Position numbers and translations under genes: made by a program. Shown here in pieces: positions 48,679 to 58,565 of a stretch of DNA of 64,000 bases (its first letter is position 1; each line of letters begins with the position of its first letter). The notes under the pieces are model-generated. The model did not search any database, was not told the DNA's origin, and saw only the letters and a list, made by a program, of their open reading frames with translations. The stretch covers positions 6,200,001-6,264,000 of the forward strand of contig NZ_CP019038.1 of the NCBI RefSeq assembly GCF_001941825.1, in the 5' to 3' direction. This stretch comes from Massilia putida (GTDB lineage Bacteria > Pseudomonadota > Gammaproteobacteria > Burkholderiales > Burkholderiaceae_D).

Positions 48679-49269
48679 TTACTTGAGGATCGCGGCGAGC
48701 GTCCGGAAGATGATGCGCAGGTCGAGCCAGAACGAGCGCTCGCGCACATAGCGCTGGTAATACTCGAGCTTGACGGGCAGGATCGTCTCGACATAGGCCC
48801 GCTCGGGATCCTGGGCGCGTCCGAGGATGTCGTTCTCGTCCTTGTACAGAATCGCCGCCAGGTCGGTGATGCCCGGCGCCACCGACAGGACGGTCTGGCG
48901 CACCGTGGGCGGATAGCGGTCGACGTAGCGCGGCACTTCCGGACGCGGTCCGACGAGGCTCATCGTGCCCTCCAGGACGTTCAGCAGCTGGGGCAGTTCG
49001 TCCAGCTTCGTCCGGCGCAGGAAGCGGCCGGCGCGGGTGATGCGCGGGTCCCGGCCGACCGTCAGCTGGCGGCCGTCGTCGGGACGGTCGGCCATGGTGC
49101 GGAATTTATAGATGTCGAAGTGGCGGCCGAAGCGTCCGACGCGGCGCTGGCGGAACAACGCCGGCCCGGGCGAGTCGAGCCGGATCCACAGCGCGATCGC
49201 GAGCAGCGCCGGCGCCAGAAGGATCAGGCCGCTCGCGGCCGCCACCACGTCGAACACGCGCTTGCTCAT
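48679..49269 (-). CDS. Priming undecaprenyl-phosphate sugar phosphotransferase
   Basis: A 196-residue PglC-type short bacterial sugar transferase. One membrane-associated helix ([24 protein letters not shown]) precedes [52 protein letters not shown] segments, and DENDILG. It would start the repeat unit by moving a sugar phosphate onto the lipid carrier. It overlaps the upstream aminotransferase gene by 4 nt, which suggests that gene makes its substrate. The start at 49269 fits the family. Confidence 0.9.
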   Translation of the reverse strand: MSKRVFDVVAAASGLILLAPALLAIALWIRLDSPGPALFRQRRVGRFGRHFDIYKFRTMADRPDDGRQLTVGRDPRITRAGRFLRRTKLDELPQLLNVLEGTMSLVGPRPEVPRYVDRYPPTVRQTVLSVAPGITDLAAILYKDENDILGRAQDPERAYVETILPVKLEYYQRYVRERSFWLDLRIIFRTLAAILK

Positions 49270-50444
49270 GCCAGCAGCTCTGCCAGGCACCCGATGACGC
49301 GGTCCTGGTCGGCGTCGCTCATCTTCGTGTACAGCGGGAGCGTGAGCATGTCCCGATAGCATGCTTCGGCCACCGGAAAGCGGGCGGGCGACAGGTCGTA
49401 CGTGTCGCGCCAGAACGGCTGGCGATGCAGCGGAATGAAGTGCACGCTGGTGCCGATGCCGCGCCGGGCGAGCTCGACGATCAGCTCATCGCGCCCGAAC
49501 CGCGCTTCCGGCGCCAAGCGGATCACGTACAAATGCCAGGCGTGCGTGCTGTCGCCGTCCGGGAGGGCGGGCAGCCGCAGCGGCAGGCCGGCGAGACCGT
49601 CGTGGTAGCGCTGTGCCAGATGCGCCCGGCGCACGGCGAAGCGGTCGATCTTGCGCAGTTGCTGGATGCCGATGGCCGAGGCGATGTCCGTCAGGTTGTA
49701 CTTGAAGCCGGCGGCCACGACTTCGTAATACCAGGCCGGCTTGTGCGACACGTAACGGTCGAACGCGTCCTGGCTGATACCGTGCAGGCGCATGACGCGC
49801 ACACGCTGCGCGAGGTCGGGGTCGCGCGTGACGACCATGCCGCCTTCGCCCGTCGTCATCGTCTTGTTGGCATAAAAGCTGAACACGGTGATGTCGCTGT
49901 CCAGCGTGCCGATCAGCCGGCCCCGGTAGCGGGTCGGGAACGCGTGGGCGGCGTCTTCCACGACGCGCAGCCCGTGGCGCCGGGCCAGGGCCAGCAGGGC
50001 GTCCATGTCGCAGGCCAGGCCGGCATAGTGGACGGGGACGATGGCGCGCGTGCGCGGCGTGAGCGCCGCTTCGACGGCGTCCACGGACAGCGTCATCCGG
50101 TCCGGCTCGACGTCGACAAACACCGGCCGCGCCCCCAGGTAGCGCACGACCTCCGCCGTGGCGGTGAACGTGAGCGTGGGCACGATGACGTCGTCGCCGG
50201 GGCCGACGCCCAGGCTTTCGAGCGCGAGGTGCAGGCCCGCGGTGGCGGAGTTCACGGCGATCGCTTGCAGGCCGCCGCCCAGGTAGGCAGTGAAATCGTG
50301 TTCGAACTGGCGCGTGGTTGGACCGGTCGTGACCCAGCCGGAACGCAGGCAGGCGACGACGGCCTCGATCTCCGCCTCGTCGATGTCGGGCAGGGCGAAC
50401 GGCAGAAACGGTGCGGCAGTGGCTTGGGTCAGGTCTTCAGGCAT
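49266..50444 (-). CDS. DegT/DnrJ/EryC1-family sugar aminotransferase (first)
   Basis: A 392-residue PLP enzyme. [17 protein letters not shown] opens the domain. The PLP-ring segment is [15 protein letters not shown] and the Schiff-base Lys is in [30 protein letters not shown] lies near the end. It resembles PglE/ArnB-like C4 aminotransferases acting on UDP-4-keto sugars. With the WbpM-like 4,6-dehydratase at the start of the operon and the adjacent PglC-like transferase, it could make a UDP-4-amino-6-deoxy-GlcNAc primer; this is inference. Confidence 0.88.
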   Translation of the reverse strand: MPEDLTQATAAPFLPFALPDIDEAEIEAVVACLRSGWVTTGPTTRQFEHDFTAYLGGGLQAIAVNSATAGLHLALESLGVGPGDDVIVPTLTFTATAEVVRYLGARPVFVDVEPDRMTLSVDAVEAALTPRTRAIVPVHYAGLACDMDALLALARRHGLRVVEDAAHAFPTRYRGRLIGTLDSDITVFSFYANKTMTTGEGGMVVTRDPDLAQRVRVMRLHGISQDAFDRYVSHKPAWYYEVVAAGFKYNLTDIASAIGIQQLRKIDRFAVRRAHLAQRYHDGLAGLPLRLPALPDGDSTHAWHLYVIRLAPEARFGRDELIVELARRGIGTSVHFIPLHRQPFWRDTYDLSPARFPVAEACYRDMLTLPLYTKMSDADQDRVIGCLAELLA

Positions 50445-51684
50445 GGCGATTGTCTCCAGCGAGTGCGGTCAGGAAGCGTTGTCCGAGGACGGGATACGTG
50501 TGGTTCGCCAGCGCATGGGCGCGCCCGCGCCGGCCGAGCGCGTCGCGCGTGGGCGCGTCCAGCGCCTGCATGGCGAGCACGGCGTCGGCGATGGCCTGGG
50601 GATCGTCGGGGGCGACCGTTAGGCCGCAGCCGGCTTCCATGACTGGATCGTTGCCGGCCTCGACGGCATGGACGATGGGGCGGCCGGCCATCATGTAGTC
50701 GATCAGCTTGTTCGGCGAGATGCCGAAGCGGTACAACGCCTGACGACGCCAGCCGATGTACGCGACGTCGAAGCGTTGCAGCAGGGCCGGCACCTGGGAT
50801 TTCGCGACCGGGTCGAAGAAATGCACATTGTCCAGGTCCAGCTCGGCGGCGCGCCGTTCCAGCGCGGGCTTGTCGGGACCGGACCCGACCAGCACGAAGT
50901 CGACAGGGTGGCCGCGCAGGCGGCGCGCCGCGTCGAGCAGCGTGCCGAGCGCATTCGCTATGCCGTGCGTGCCGGCATAGCCGACGACGAACCGGCCCTG
51001 CTGGCGCAAGCCGTCGAGGACGACGTCGAGCCGGCCGGGCAGCGCCGCCGCATGACCTTGCCATTCGTCCGGATCGACGCCGTTCGGCACGAGGTGCAGC
51101 TTGTGCGGCGCCATGCCGTGCGCTTCCAGGTGGGGCCGCACCTTGGGAAGGATCGAGACGATGGCGTCGGCGCGGCGGCAGGCGAAGTCCTCCGCGGCCT
51201 GCAGCAGCATGATGAACGGATGGCGGGGCGAATAGCCGCCCAGTTCCATCGGCGACAGCGGCCACAGGTCGTGCACTTCGTACAGCAGGCGGGCGCCGGC
51301 GCGGCGCGCGATCCGGGCGGCTGGCCAGATGTCGAGCGGATAGGTGCTGGACGCGATCACCGCGTCCGGCCTGACCGTCCGCGCCAGCTGCTCGCCCACC
51401 GCGTGCAGGCGCCACAGGAACACCGCCATATTGCGCACCCGCGCCGCGCCGTTGCCGCGATACGGCGGTGCCGCCAGCCATACGTAGTCGATGCCGTCGA
51501 TGGTCTCTTCCATCCGCGCGCGCCGGCCCATCTGCGGCGCTTGCGTGCGTACGTGCGAGGCCGAGGCGGCGACGATGGTCACCTTGTGCCCCGCGCGCAC
51601 CCATTCCCGCGCGAGGTAGTAGGGACGGTATTCCATCCCGTGGCGCACCGATCCGGCGTAATGGTTGATCAGGAGGATATTCAT
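50437..51684 (-). CDS. Glycosyltransferase family 4 (WbuB-like)
   Basis: A 415-residue GT-B enzyme. It starts [21 protein letters not shown] with GGAGG-like spacing upstream. Donor-site motifs are [29 protein letters not shown] and the EX7E-like segment near [34 protein letters not shown] is typical of the WbuB subgroup that adds amino sugars in O-antigen and capsule synthesis. It overlaps its neighbours by 8 and 4 nt. Confidence 0.9.
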   Translation of the reverse strand: MNILLINHYAGSVRHGMEYRPYYLAREWVRAGHKVTIVAASASHVRTQAPQMGRRARMEETIDGIDYVWLAAPPYRGNGAARVRNMAVFLWRLHAVGEQLARTVRPDAVIASSTYPLDIWPAARIARRAGARLLYEVHDLWPLSPMELGGYSPRHPFIMLLQAAEDFACRRADAIVSILPKVRPHLEAHGMAPHKLHLVPNGVDPDEWQGHAAALPGRLDVVLDGLRQQGRFVVGYAGTHGIANALGTLLDAARRLRGHPVDFVLVGSGPDKPALERRAAELDLDNVHFFDPVAKSQVPALLQRFDVAYIGWRRQALYRFGISPNKLIDYMMAGRPIVHAVEAGNDPVMEAGCGLTVAPDDPQAIADAVLAMQALDAPTRDALGRRGRAHALANHTYPVLGQRFLTALAGDNRHA

Positions 51685-52466
51685 GTGTGCCACACCACTT
51701 CCTCGGCCAGGCGCACCATGTTGCAGCGGGTGCTCTCGAGCCAGTTGGTTTCCCATTGCACGGGATGGGTGAGAAAACAGACGCGCTCGTAGCGGCCGAG
51801 CGCGTCGAACGGCGACAGCGGGTAGTAATAGACCGGGTACGGGCGGTCGCTGATGTAGACGTCGAAATGGCGCAGCAGGTCGGCGTCGTAGGACTCGCAT
51901 TCGATGCCGCAGCGCCGGCGCAGTTCGGCATCGCTCAGCAGCTCGTGGTTGATCACTTTCAGGCGGCGGTTGGCGAAGTCGCCGTGGCTGGCGACCGTCG
52001 TCATCGGCGTGCCCAGATGCTCGGCGATACGCGTGAAATTGCGCACGAACAGTTCGCGGATTTCGGGGAAGCGGGCCCGTACCTCGTCGCCGCGGCGCAG
52101 GCGGTGGCGCTTGGCATACGTCGCGACTTCCTCGTAGTGGTAGCTTGCCTCGCTGCCGGCCGCCTCGATGTCGCGCATGAAGCCGTAGTCCAGCGTACTG
52201 AGGCGAAAATAATAGCTGGCCTTGACGCCATGCTTCGTTTCGAGGGCGAACATCTTGCGCGCCGTGCGCAGGTCGCTGTCGATGTCGTGGCGGTGCACGA
52301 GGACTTTTGTCGGCGGTGCCGTTTCCTCGCGAACCGCACGGTGGAAATCGCGCACGGACAGCTGCCGGTAGCCGCATTGACGGGCCTGGACCAGGATCGC
52401 TTCGTACTCGGGCAGGCGCGATGGCATCAGGTAGTCCGAGTAGACACGGTTGAGGAGCGTCTTCAT
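51681..52466 (-). CDS. Polysaccharide deacetylase-like protein
   Basis: A 261-residue protein related to the NodB/polysaccharide deacetylase fold. VLVHRHDIDSDLRTARKMF carries a HxDxD-type metal motif, SEASYHYEEVATY and VASHGDFANR carry further His. The family's usual HSxxH motif is not obvious: YHYEE may stand in its place. No signal peptide is seen, so it may act on a cytoplasmic intermediate. It overlaps the genes on both sides by 4 nt. Confidence 0.65.
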   Translation of the reverse strand: MKTLLNRVYSDYLMPSRLPEYEAILVQARQCGYRQLSVRDFHRAVREETAPPTKVLVHRHDIDSDLRTARKMFALETKHGVKASYYFRLSTLDYGFMRDIEAAGSEASYHYEEVATYAKRHRLRRGDEVRARFPEIRELFVRNFTRIAEHLGTPMTTVASHGDFANRRLKVINHELLSDAELRRRCGIECESYDADLLRHFDVYISDRPYPVYYYPLSPFDALGRYERVCFLTHPVQWETNWLESTRCNMVRLAEEVVWHT

Positions 52467-53155
52467 TGCAGCTTGTACTTCACGCGATAGGGTTCGAAGC
52501 CGAGGATGCGCTTGAAGTGCTGCAGCCCGGACTGCGCGCCGAAGAAGGTGTCGTACATGACGTAACGCACGCGCTGCCGTTCGATGAGACGCGCGATGAT
52601 GTCGACGATAAGCAGGTGCATGATGCCGTCGTTGTTGCGCAGGCCGATCAGTTGCGAGAACGCGCTGAAATTGCCGTAACACCCGACGTTCGCGTAGGCG
52701 ACCAGCCGACCTTCGTCGTTCAGGACGCCGTAATAGTCGAAATGGGGCTGGCGCTCGTAGCGCATGACCTTGTCGAGGTACTTGGCGTCCATCGGCCGTC
52801 CCTGGCGCATGTCGAGCGACGTGTTGATCGCGTGGATGGCGTCGATGTGATCGTTGCGGTCGATCTCCTTGCAGACATAACCGCGCGCCCTGGCCCGCTT
52901 CGCATGCCAGGCGCCCTTGTTCCTGCCCTGGATGGCGTCGAAGTAGGCCGCGGCGGCGGGGTAGCGGGCGAGGTCGATCAGCGCGGCGCCGATCGTCTTG
53001 TTGCCGATGAGCTTGTAGCGCGGATGCGGTTTCGTGTAATAGCGATAGGTGGCCGGGACGTCGTCCGGTTCGATCCGGGCGTCGAAGCACAGATCCGCTC
53101 GCGGGAGGGCGAGGATCTGGCGCAGCGTGTCGAAATGATGCAGCAGGGTCGTCAT
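52463..53155 (-). CDS. GNAT-like / FemAB-like acyltransferase protein
   Basis: A 230-residue soluble protein with a weak GNAT-type fold. RYYTKPHPRYKLIGNKTIG is followed by DAIHAINTSLDMRQGR, YYGVLNDEGRLVAYANVGCYG, GIMHLLIVDII and VRYVMYDTFFGAQSGLQHFKRILGF. The last segments resemble the C-terminal strands of GNAT enzymes. It probably acylates an amino sugar or uses an aminoacyl donor, but no family can be named with certainty. It overlaps the deacetylase-like gene by 4 nt. Confidence 0.6.
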   Translation of the reverse strand: MTTLLHHFDTLRQILALPRADLCFDARIEPDDVPATYRYYTKPHPRYKLIGNKTIGAALIDLARYPAAAAYFDAIQGRNKGAWHAKRARARGYVCKEIDRNDHIDAIHAINTSLDMRQGRPMDAKYLDKVMRYERQPHFDYYGVLNDEGRLVAYANVGCYGNFSAFSQLIGLRNNDGIMHLLIVDIIARLIERQRVRYVMYDTFFGAQSGLQHFKRILGFEPYRVKYKLQ

Positions 53156-53219
53156 GGTACGTGGGCTCGGCGTTCTCGGTCGTTGGTAAGTGGGCGGTTG
53201 CAGTGGCGGTCACCGGCGC

Positions 53220-54383
53220 CTATGGAATGCCGGCATGCAGGCCGTCTCCGTGGCGCACGTGGCAACTGGTTGCGCCGCCCGGCAGGACGGCGTCGTAGAA
53301 TGCGGCGAGCTTGTCGGCCTCGCTGCCCCAGTTGTAGCGGGTATGGATGGCGCGGCGTCCGTTCTCGCCCATGCGCCGCGCGATGTGCGGATGGCGGCAG
53401 AAGTGGTCGATCGCGGCGGCGATCGCGGCGGGATTGCCCGGATCGACGCAGACGCCGCACTGGTTGCCTTCGACGATGTCTTGCCACAGCGGAAAGCGCG
53501 AGGCGATCACGGGCAGGCCCGCAGCCATGTACTCGAACATCTTGACGGGCAGAGCGTCGAGGTAGTTGACGACCGGGTGCAACGTCACGAGCCCGGCCAT
53601 CGCGCGCCGCATGACCTGCTGCACGCCGGTGCGGTCGAGATGGCCGTGCGCCTGCACCCGGGCCCAGCCCGGAAAGCGTGCGACTTCGCACGCCAGCGCC
53701 GGCTCGGAAAACGTGCCGACGAGGGCGAGGCGCGCCGGCGAGTGCAGCAGCTCGCACGCGCGCACCAGTTCGCGGATGCCGCGGATCGCCGAGATGCTGC
53801 CGACGTAGCAGACTTCCTGCGCCTTGCGGTCCCAGTCGGCCGCGCCGGCGAACTCCTGCAGCAGCGGATAGTTGTTGATGTCGACCGTGTGCGGATGCAG
53901 CCGCCCCAGCCGCTCCCGGATGAACGGCGTGGCCGCGATCAGGCCGTCGAACCGGCGGCACGCGTAGTCTTCGTAGAGGCGGAAGGCGCGGGACAGCGTC
54001 TGCCGCGACACCTTGCCGAGATAGGGCTTGGCGAGCAGCTGCGTCGGCACGTCTTCGTGGGAATCGAAGATCACCCGTTTGCCGTTGCGCTTGAGGCGCA
54101 GGCCGGCCGGCAGCAGCTCGGGATCGTGCAGCTGGTAGACATCCGCGTCGAGCCGCAGCGCCGCGCGCAGTACGCGCCGCGTGGTCCGCAGGATCCGGTC
54201 GATGCGGCCAGTGGGCCGGCCGACGTCGACGATGCGGATGCCGTCGATGTTTTCGTCGCCCCGGCCGTCGGCCACCACCAGCGTGACGTCATGCCCCCGT
54301 TCGTTCAGGCTGCGGCACTGCTTGATGAAGATCCGGGTATCGTAGCGCGGATGGGCTGAGGTCAGGTGGACGATATTTGCCAT
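53220..54383 (-). CDS. Glycosyltransferase family 4
   Basis: A 387-residue GT-B enzyme. It starts MANIVHLTSAHPRYDTRIFIKQ, has VYQLHDPELLPAGLRLKRNGK and VIFDSHEDVP in the acceptor domain, then VCYVGSISAIRGIRELV and EYMAAGLPVIASRFPLW in the donor domain. The C-terminus ends with an uncommon tail HVRHGDGLHAGIP. Its start lies 95 nt inside the polymerase gene. The linkage formed is unknown. Confidence 0.9.
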   Translation of the reverse strand: MANIVHLTSAHPRYDTRIFIKQCRSLNERGHDVTLVVADGRGDENIDGIRIVDVGRPTGRIDRILRTTRRVLRAALRLDADVYQLHDPELLPAGLRLKRNGKRVIFDSHEDVPTQLLAKPYLGKVSRQTLSRAFRLYEDYACRRFDGLIAATPFIRERLGRLHPHTVDINNYPLLQEFAGAADWDRKAQEVCYVGSISAIRGIRELVRACELLHSPARLALVGTFSEPALACEVARFPGWARVQAHGHLDRTGVQQVMRRAMAGLVTLHPVVNYLDALPVKMFEYMAAGLPVIASRFPLWQDIVEGNQCGVCVDPGNPAAIAAAIDHFCRHPHIARRMGENGRRAIHTRYNWGSEADKLAAFYDAVLPGGATSCHVRHGDGLHAGIP

Positions 54384-55566
54384 GTTTTCTCTCGTACCGG
54401 TATTGCACGTAAGCGCCGAGCGTGGCTCCGATCAGCATGTCGGTGAAGTAGTGGGAAGAAATCAGAAGCAGGACGGTGACGCAGGCCAGTGCGAACCCGT
54501 GGATGAATTCCGGGCGGCGCCGGCCGGCAAAATACTCCTTGAAGAACATGGGCACGGCCGGCAGCGCCGTGATCGCCAGGAGATAGACGAAACCGAACAG
54601 GCCCAGGTCGACCCAGGCCGAGAGCACGTTGTGCGAGTAATAGCCGAGGGTATAACTGGCGTAGTCGCCCAGCAGCGGGTGTGCGGCGATGGTGTGCTTG
54701 GCGTACACCGTCAGGTGGTGCCGCTTGTTGGCCGACGTCGATTGCGACAGGTCGAGCAGTTCGAGGATGCGGTTGTCGGGCAGCGCGGCGATGATCTCGT
54801 CCATGTGCGCGGAGACCAGCAATGTGGCGAGCACGGCCACGCCCAGGAACACGAGCTTGTGGCGCGAGAAATAAAATTCGATGATTGGGATCGCGAACAG
54901 CAGCGCGGCGAATTCGCTGCGTGCCGTGTTGACGAACAGCGTGGCGGCGCCGCTCGCGTACAGAACGAGGCGCAGCGGCAGCGAGCGCGTGTAAGCCAGG
55001 ACGGGCAAAATCGTCATCAGATAGGAACGCGAGAAGCCCTGGTAGGTGGCGAGCGAGTCGGCGTCCTTGGCGATGCCGAGCGCGCCCAGGAAGAACACGC
55101 CATTGACGGAGAACGTGAATACGATCGCGCTCATGGCCGCGAGGCTGGCCAGACCCATCAGGCGGAACTGCCAGTGGTCGAAGTCGATGAGCGCGAACAG
55201 GAAGAACGTGTTCACCATGAACAGGATCCCCGCCAGGTGGTGGGCGACGACGGCCGTGTTGGCGCCGGCGGCCGCGTTCACGATGACGACCGCGATGAAG
55301 TAGGCGTTGAACAGGCCGTAGTGCATGTCGATCGGCGACAGGCGGCATGGATCGCGGCGCAGTCGTCTGAAATAGACCACGGCCAGCGGTACCATATAGA
55401 CCAGCGACACGGGCGAGAAATAGCCGCCCAGGAAAGCCCCCGTCGTGCCCGTGCCCAACAGGGTGTGGTAATAGAAAAAGCCTGGGAACAACAGGAAGAA
55501 CGCGGAATTCAGCAGCAGCTGTTCGCGTGCGGAAGTGGCGGCGCTGTAGGTCGTCTTCATGGTCAC
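54289..55566 (-). CDS. O-antigen/EPS polymerase (Wzy-like)
   Basis: A 425-residue membrane protein with about eleven helices, low sequence conservation and the general Wzy pattern. A periplasmic loop carries RHHLTVYAKHTIAAHPLLGDYASYTLGYYSHNVLSAW, where the HN-x-x-L motif of Wzy_C/O-antigen ligases appears as SHNVLSAW. It would join lipid-linked repeat units in the periplasm. The last 32 codons overlap the next glycosyltransferase gene. Confidence 0.8.
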   Translation of the reverse strand: MTMKTTYSAATSAREQLLLNSAFFLLFPGFFYYHTLLGTGTTGAFLGGYFSPVSLVYMVPLAVVYFRRLRRDPCRLSPIDMHYGLFNAYFIAVVIVNAAAGANTAVVAHHLAGILFMVNTFFLFALIDFDHWQFRLMGLASLAAMSAIVFTFSVNGVFFLGALGIAKDADSLATYQGFSRSYLMTILPVLAYTRSLPLRLVLYASGAATLFVNTARSEFAALLFAIPIIEFYFSRHKLVFLGVAVLATLLVSAHMDEIIAALPDNRILELLDLSQSTSANKRHHLTVYAKHTIAAHPLLGDYASYTLGYYSHNVLSAWVDLGLFGFVYLLAITALPAVPMFFKEYFAGRRRPEFIHGFALACVTVLLLISSHYFTDMLIGATLGAYVQYRYERKHGKYRPPDLSPSALRYPDLHQAVPQPERTGA

Positions 55567-55570
55567 GTCT

Positions 55571-56815
55571 TCATGCCGCGGCCAGGCCGTTCTGCGAGAT
55601 CTGCCACGACATGTGCAGGTACACGAGATAGAGGACCGAATAGCCGATCGCGTACCACAACACGTTGTCGTGCAGCGACCCGGGGATCAGGAAGGCGCCC
55701 AAGGTCGTGAAGAACAGCGCGATCTGCCAGATCAGGTCGACCTGTTGCTTGCCCGTGACGAAAAACACGTAGCTGAGCGGGCTCGCGATGAAATTCAGGA
55801 AGCACAGCGGCGCGAGGATCTGCGCCAGCTCGCCGGCGGCACGCCAGGATGGCCCGAACACGTGGTCGAACAGCTCGGGCGAGAACAGCAGCAGCACGAG
55901 TGCCGGTCCCGCGCCGAGCATCGACAGGGCCTTGAACGTGTAACGGTAGGCGTGGCTGCAATGGCCGAGCGTTTGGAACTCGTGCACGGATTCGCGCTTG
56001 AACACTTCAAGCACGGAGGCGGCCAGCAGCGACACCGGCGCGGCCAGCACGCGCTGGGTAAGGGCGTACAGGCCCGCCGCCACGGCGCCGTGACGCATGC
56101 CGATCAGGAACAGGGGCATCTGACCGACGAGCGCATTGAGCAGGTTGGACGGCAGCGAAAACCGCCAGAATTTCTGATGCCGGTGCAGGTAGGCGTGCGC
56201 GGCACGGTCCAGGTGCAGCGCCAGGTGCGGGCGCGGCGGATGCAGCAACAGCGTCGCAGCAAGCAGGCCGGCCGCGAGGCCGATCAACTGGCCCATCAAC
56301 AGACCGGCTTCGCCGGCGCCCGCGGCCAGCAGGAGCAGCTGCGTGAGCGCGATGGTGCCGGCCCCCCAGACCTTGGCGCGCGCGGCTTTACCAAAGGCTT
56401 TGTGCGATGTCGCGTAGGCCAGCGTCGTCTGGGTGTAGGCCGTGAGCCAGGTACCGGCGCCGACGAGCAGCAGCGCCAACCACGACTGGTCGCTCAGCGC
56501 GGGCAGTCCGAGCGCATGGGCCAGCAGCGCGCACAGCGAAACGAGAAGGGCCGTTGTGCTGGCGGAATAGAACACGACGGAAAAGCAGACTCGCTGCTGT
56601 TCCGGCTCGTGGTCGAGGATCATGGCGGTCTCGAGACGCAGGGTAGCGGCAATGGCGGACACGGCGACGACGCCGAGCCACACCGAAAACGCCCCCATCT
56701 CGCTGGGCGTGCACATGCGCGTGATCAGCGGCGCGGCCAGCAAGGGCAGGGCCTGGGCGCCGAGTGCGCCGCCCAGGACCGTTGCCACATGTCTCCAAAA
56801 GCCGGGCAGACTCAT
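55571..56815 (-). CDS. Polysaccharide flippase (Wzx-like)
   Basis: A 414-residue protein with about twelve membrane helices, family MOP/polysaccharide transporter. It starts MSLPGFWRHVATVLGGALGAQ, then PLITRMCTPSEMGAFSVW, a typical Wzx opening, and ends with SWQISQNGLAAA. It moves lipid-linked repeat units across the inner membrane. It begins inside the end of the wbpE gene (4-nt overlap) and sits next to the polymerase gene. Confidence 0.88.
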   Translation of the reverse strand: MSLPGFWRHVATVLGGALGAQALPLLAAPLITRMCTPSEMGAFSVWLGVVAVSAIAATLRLETAMILDHEPEQQRVCFSVVFYSASTTALLVSLCALLAHALGLPALSDQSWLALLLVGAGTWLTAYTQTTLAYATSHKAFGKAARAKVWGAGTIALTQLLLLAAGAGEAGLLMGQLIGLAAGLLAATLLLHPPRPHLALHLDRAAHAYLHRHQKFWRFSLPSNLLNALVGQMPLFLIGMRHGAVAAGLYALTQRVLAAPVSLLAASVLEVFKRESVHEFQTLGHCSHAYRYTFKALSMLGAGPALVLLLFSPELFDHVFGPSWRAAGELAQILAPLCFLNFIASPLSYVFFVTGKQQVDLIWQIALFFTTLGAFLIPGSLHDNVLWYAIGYSVLYLVYLHMSWQISQNGLAAA

Positions 56816-57942
56816 ACGGGCACGGCTACCGTTGCGGAAGGCGAAGCCATCGGCGTACCGACGGCTTCCAGCAGCGCCGCGCACACCCGCCGGATGTCTT
56901 CGTCCGGCAGGTAAGGTCCCATCGGCAGACTCATGACCCGATCCGCGAGGGCGCGCGCCACGGGGCAGGTCGCGCCACCGCTCAGGTGCGCATACGCCGG
57001 CTGCATGTGGATCGGCACCGGATAGTGCACCGCCGTCGGGATGCCGGCGTCCTGCAGGGCGCGCTGGACATCGTTGCGCCGGTCGACCAGAACCGTGTAC
57101 TGGGCGAATGCGCTGGACCGGTCGGTGCCGCGGGCGACGAGGTCGACCTTGCCTGCCAACAGCGCGTCGTACGTGGCCGCCGCGCGCCGGCGCTGTGCGA
57201 GTTCCCAGTCGAACAGGCCGAGCTTGGCCAGCACGACGGCGCATTGCAGCGTGTCCATACGGCCGCCGACGCCGACGCGGGTGTGGACGTAGCGCCGGCT
57301 CTGGCCGTGCACGCGGATTTCACGCATGGCGCGCGCCAGGTCGTCGTCGTTCGTGAACAGCGCGCCGCCGTCGCCATAGCAGCCGAGCGGCTTGCTGGGG
57401 AAGAAGCTCGTGCAGCCTATCGTCGACAGGTTGCAGCTCTTGCGGCCGCGGTAGTCGGCGCCGAAGCTCTGGGCCGCATCCTCGATCACGGCCAGGCCGT
57501 GGCGCGCCGCGATCGCATTGATCTCGTCCATGTCGGCCGGCTGGCCGTACAGCGAGACGGGCATGATGGCGCGCGTGCGTGCACTGATGCTTGCCTCGAC
57601 GAGGGCCGGATCGAGGTTGCCGGTGCGGGCATCCACGTCCACGAACACGGGGACGGCACCGAGCAGCACGATCGTTTCGGCCGTGGCGATGAACGTGAAC
57701 GGCGTCGTGACGATTTCGTCGCCCGGCCGGATACCGAGCGCCATCATGGCGATCAGCAACGCCTCGGTGCCCGAGGCCACCGTGACGCAGTGGCGCGCGC
57801 CGGTGTAGGCGGCCAGGCGTTCCTCGAGCTCGGCGACTTCCGGACCCATGATGTATTGGCCGTGGTCGAGCACGGCCTGGATGCGCCGGTTGATCAGGTC
57901 GCGCGACGCCTGGTACTGGGATTTGAGATCGATGAATTCCAT
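56812..57942 (-). CDS. wbpE: UDP-2-acetamido-3-keto-glucuronate aminotransferase
   Basis: A 376-residue DegT-family PLP enzyme. MEFIDLKSQYQASRD opens it, as in WbpE/WlbC proteins. The PLP site has VIEDAAQSFGADYRG and Schiff-base Lys in SFFPSKPLGCYGDGG. VHYPVPIHMQPAY is near the C-terminus. In the WbpA-B-E-D pathway it aminates C3 of UDP-2-acetamido-3-keto-glucuronic acid, and its 2-oxoglutarate is recycled through WbpB. All four partners are contiguous here. Confidence 0.9.
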   Translation of the reverse strand: MEFIDLKSQYQASRDLINRRIQAVLDHGQYIMGPEVAELEERLAAYTGARHCVTVASGTEALLIAMMALGIRPGDEIVTTPFTFIATAETIVLLGAVPVFVDVDARTGNLDPALVEASISARTRAIMPVSLYGQPADMDEINAIAARHGLAVIEDAAQSFGADYRGRKSCNLSTIGCTSFFPSKPLGCYGDGGALFTNDDDLARAMREIRVHGQSRRYVHTRVGVGGRMDTLQCAVVLAKLGLFDWELAQRRRAAATYDALLAGKVDLVARGTDRSSAFAQYTVLVDRRNDVQRALQDAGIPTAVHYPVPIHMQPAYAHLSGGATCPVARALADRVMSLPMGPYLPDEDIRRVCAALLEAVGTPMASPSATVAVPV

Positions 57943-57958
57943 GGTGGTCTGCGAAGAA

Positions 57959-58564
57959 TCACGGTTGTTGGGACGCCGGGCGCAGGGTGCAGGTCCCGTC
58001 GCGCAGCAGGTAGACGTCGCCGGTGTGGGGACAGGCCGCCTCGCCGGTGCCGGACAGCGGCAGCGGCAGGCGTTCGCCGAAGCGGCTGATCCAGCCGATC
58101 TGGCGCGCCGGCACGCCGGCCATGAGGGCGAAGTCGGGCACGTCGCGCTTGACGACGGCGCCCGCGCCCACGAAGGCGTAGCGGCCGACCGTCACGCCGC
58201 AGACGATGGTGGCGTTGGCGCCGATGCTCGCGCCGCGCCTCACCACGGTGCGACGGTACTGGTCCTTGCGAACGATGCCGGCGCGCGGGTTGTAGACGTT
58301 CGTGAACACCATGCTGGGGCCGCAGAACACCTCGTCCTCGAGCGTGACGGCGTCGTACACGGACACGTTGTTCTGGATCTTGACCCCGTTTCCGATCACG
58401 ACGTCGTTGCCGACGAAGACGTTCTGTCCGAGCGAGCAGTCGTCCCCGATGCGGGCTCCGCCGCAGACGTGGCTGAAGTGCCACACGCGCGTGCCCGGCC
58501 CGAGCACGGCGCCCGGGTCGACGATGGCGCTGGGGTGGACGGCCTGAGATTCGGTCAATCGCAT
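57959..58564 (-). CDS. wbpD: UDP-2-acetamido-3-amino-glucuronate N-acetyltransferase
   Basis: A 201-residue left-handed beta-helix (hexapeptide repeat) acetyltransferase. [22 protein letters not shown] starts the helix. The acceptor-binding region includes [18 protein letters not shown], as in WbpD/WlbB, followed by [23 protein letters not shown]. It acetylates the 3-amino group. The ATG at 58564 has GGAGT at good spacing and lies 1 nt after the wbpB stop. Confidence 0.9.
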   Translation of the reverse strand: MRLTESQAVHPSAIVDPGAVLGPGTRVWHFSHVCGGARIGDDCSLGQNVFVGNDVVIGNGVKIQNNVSVYDAVTLEDEVFCGPSMVFTNVYNPRAGIVRKDQYRRTVVRRGASIGANATIVCGVTVGRYAFVGAGAVVKRDVPDFALMAGVPARQIGWISRFGERLPLPLSGTGEAACPHTGDVYLLRDGTCTLRPASQQP

Positions 58565-58565
58565 G

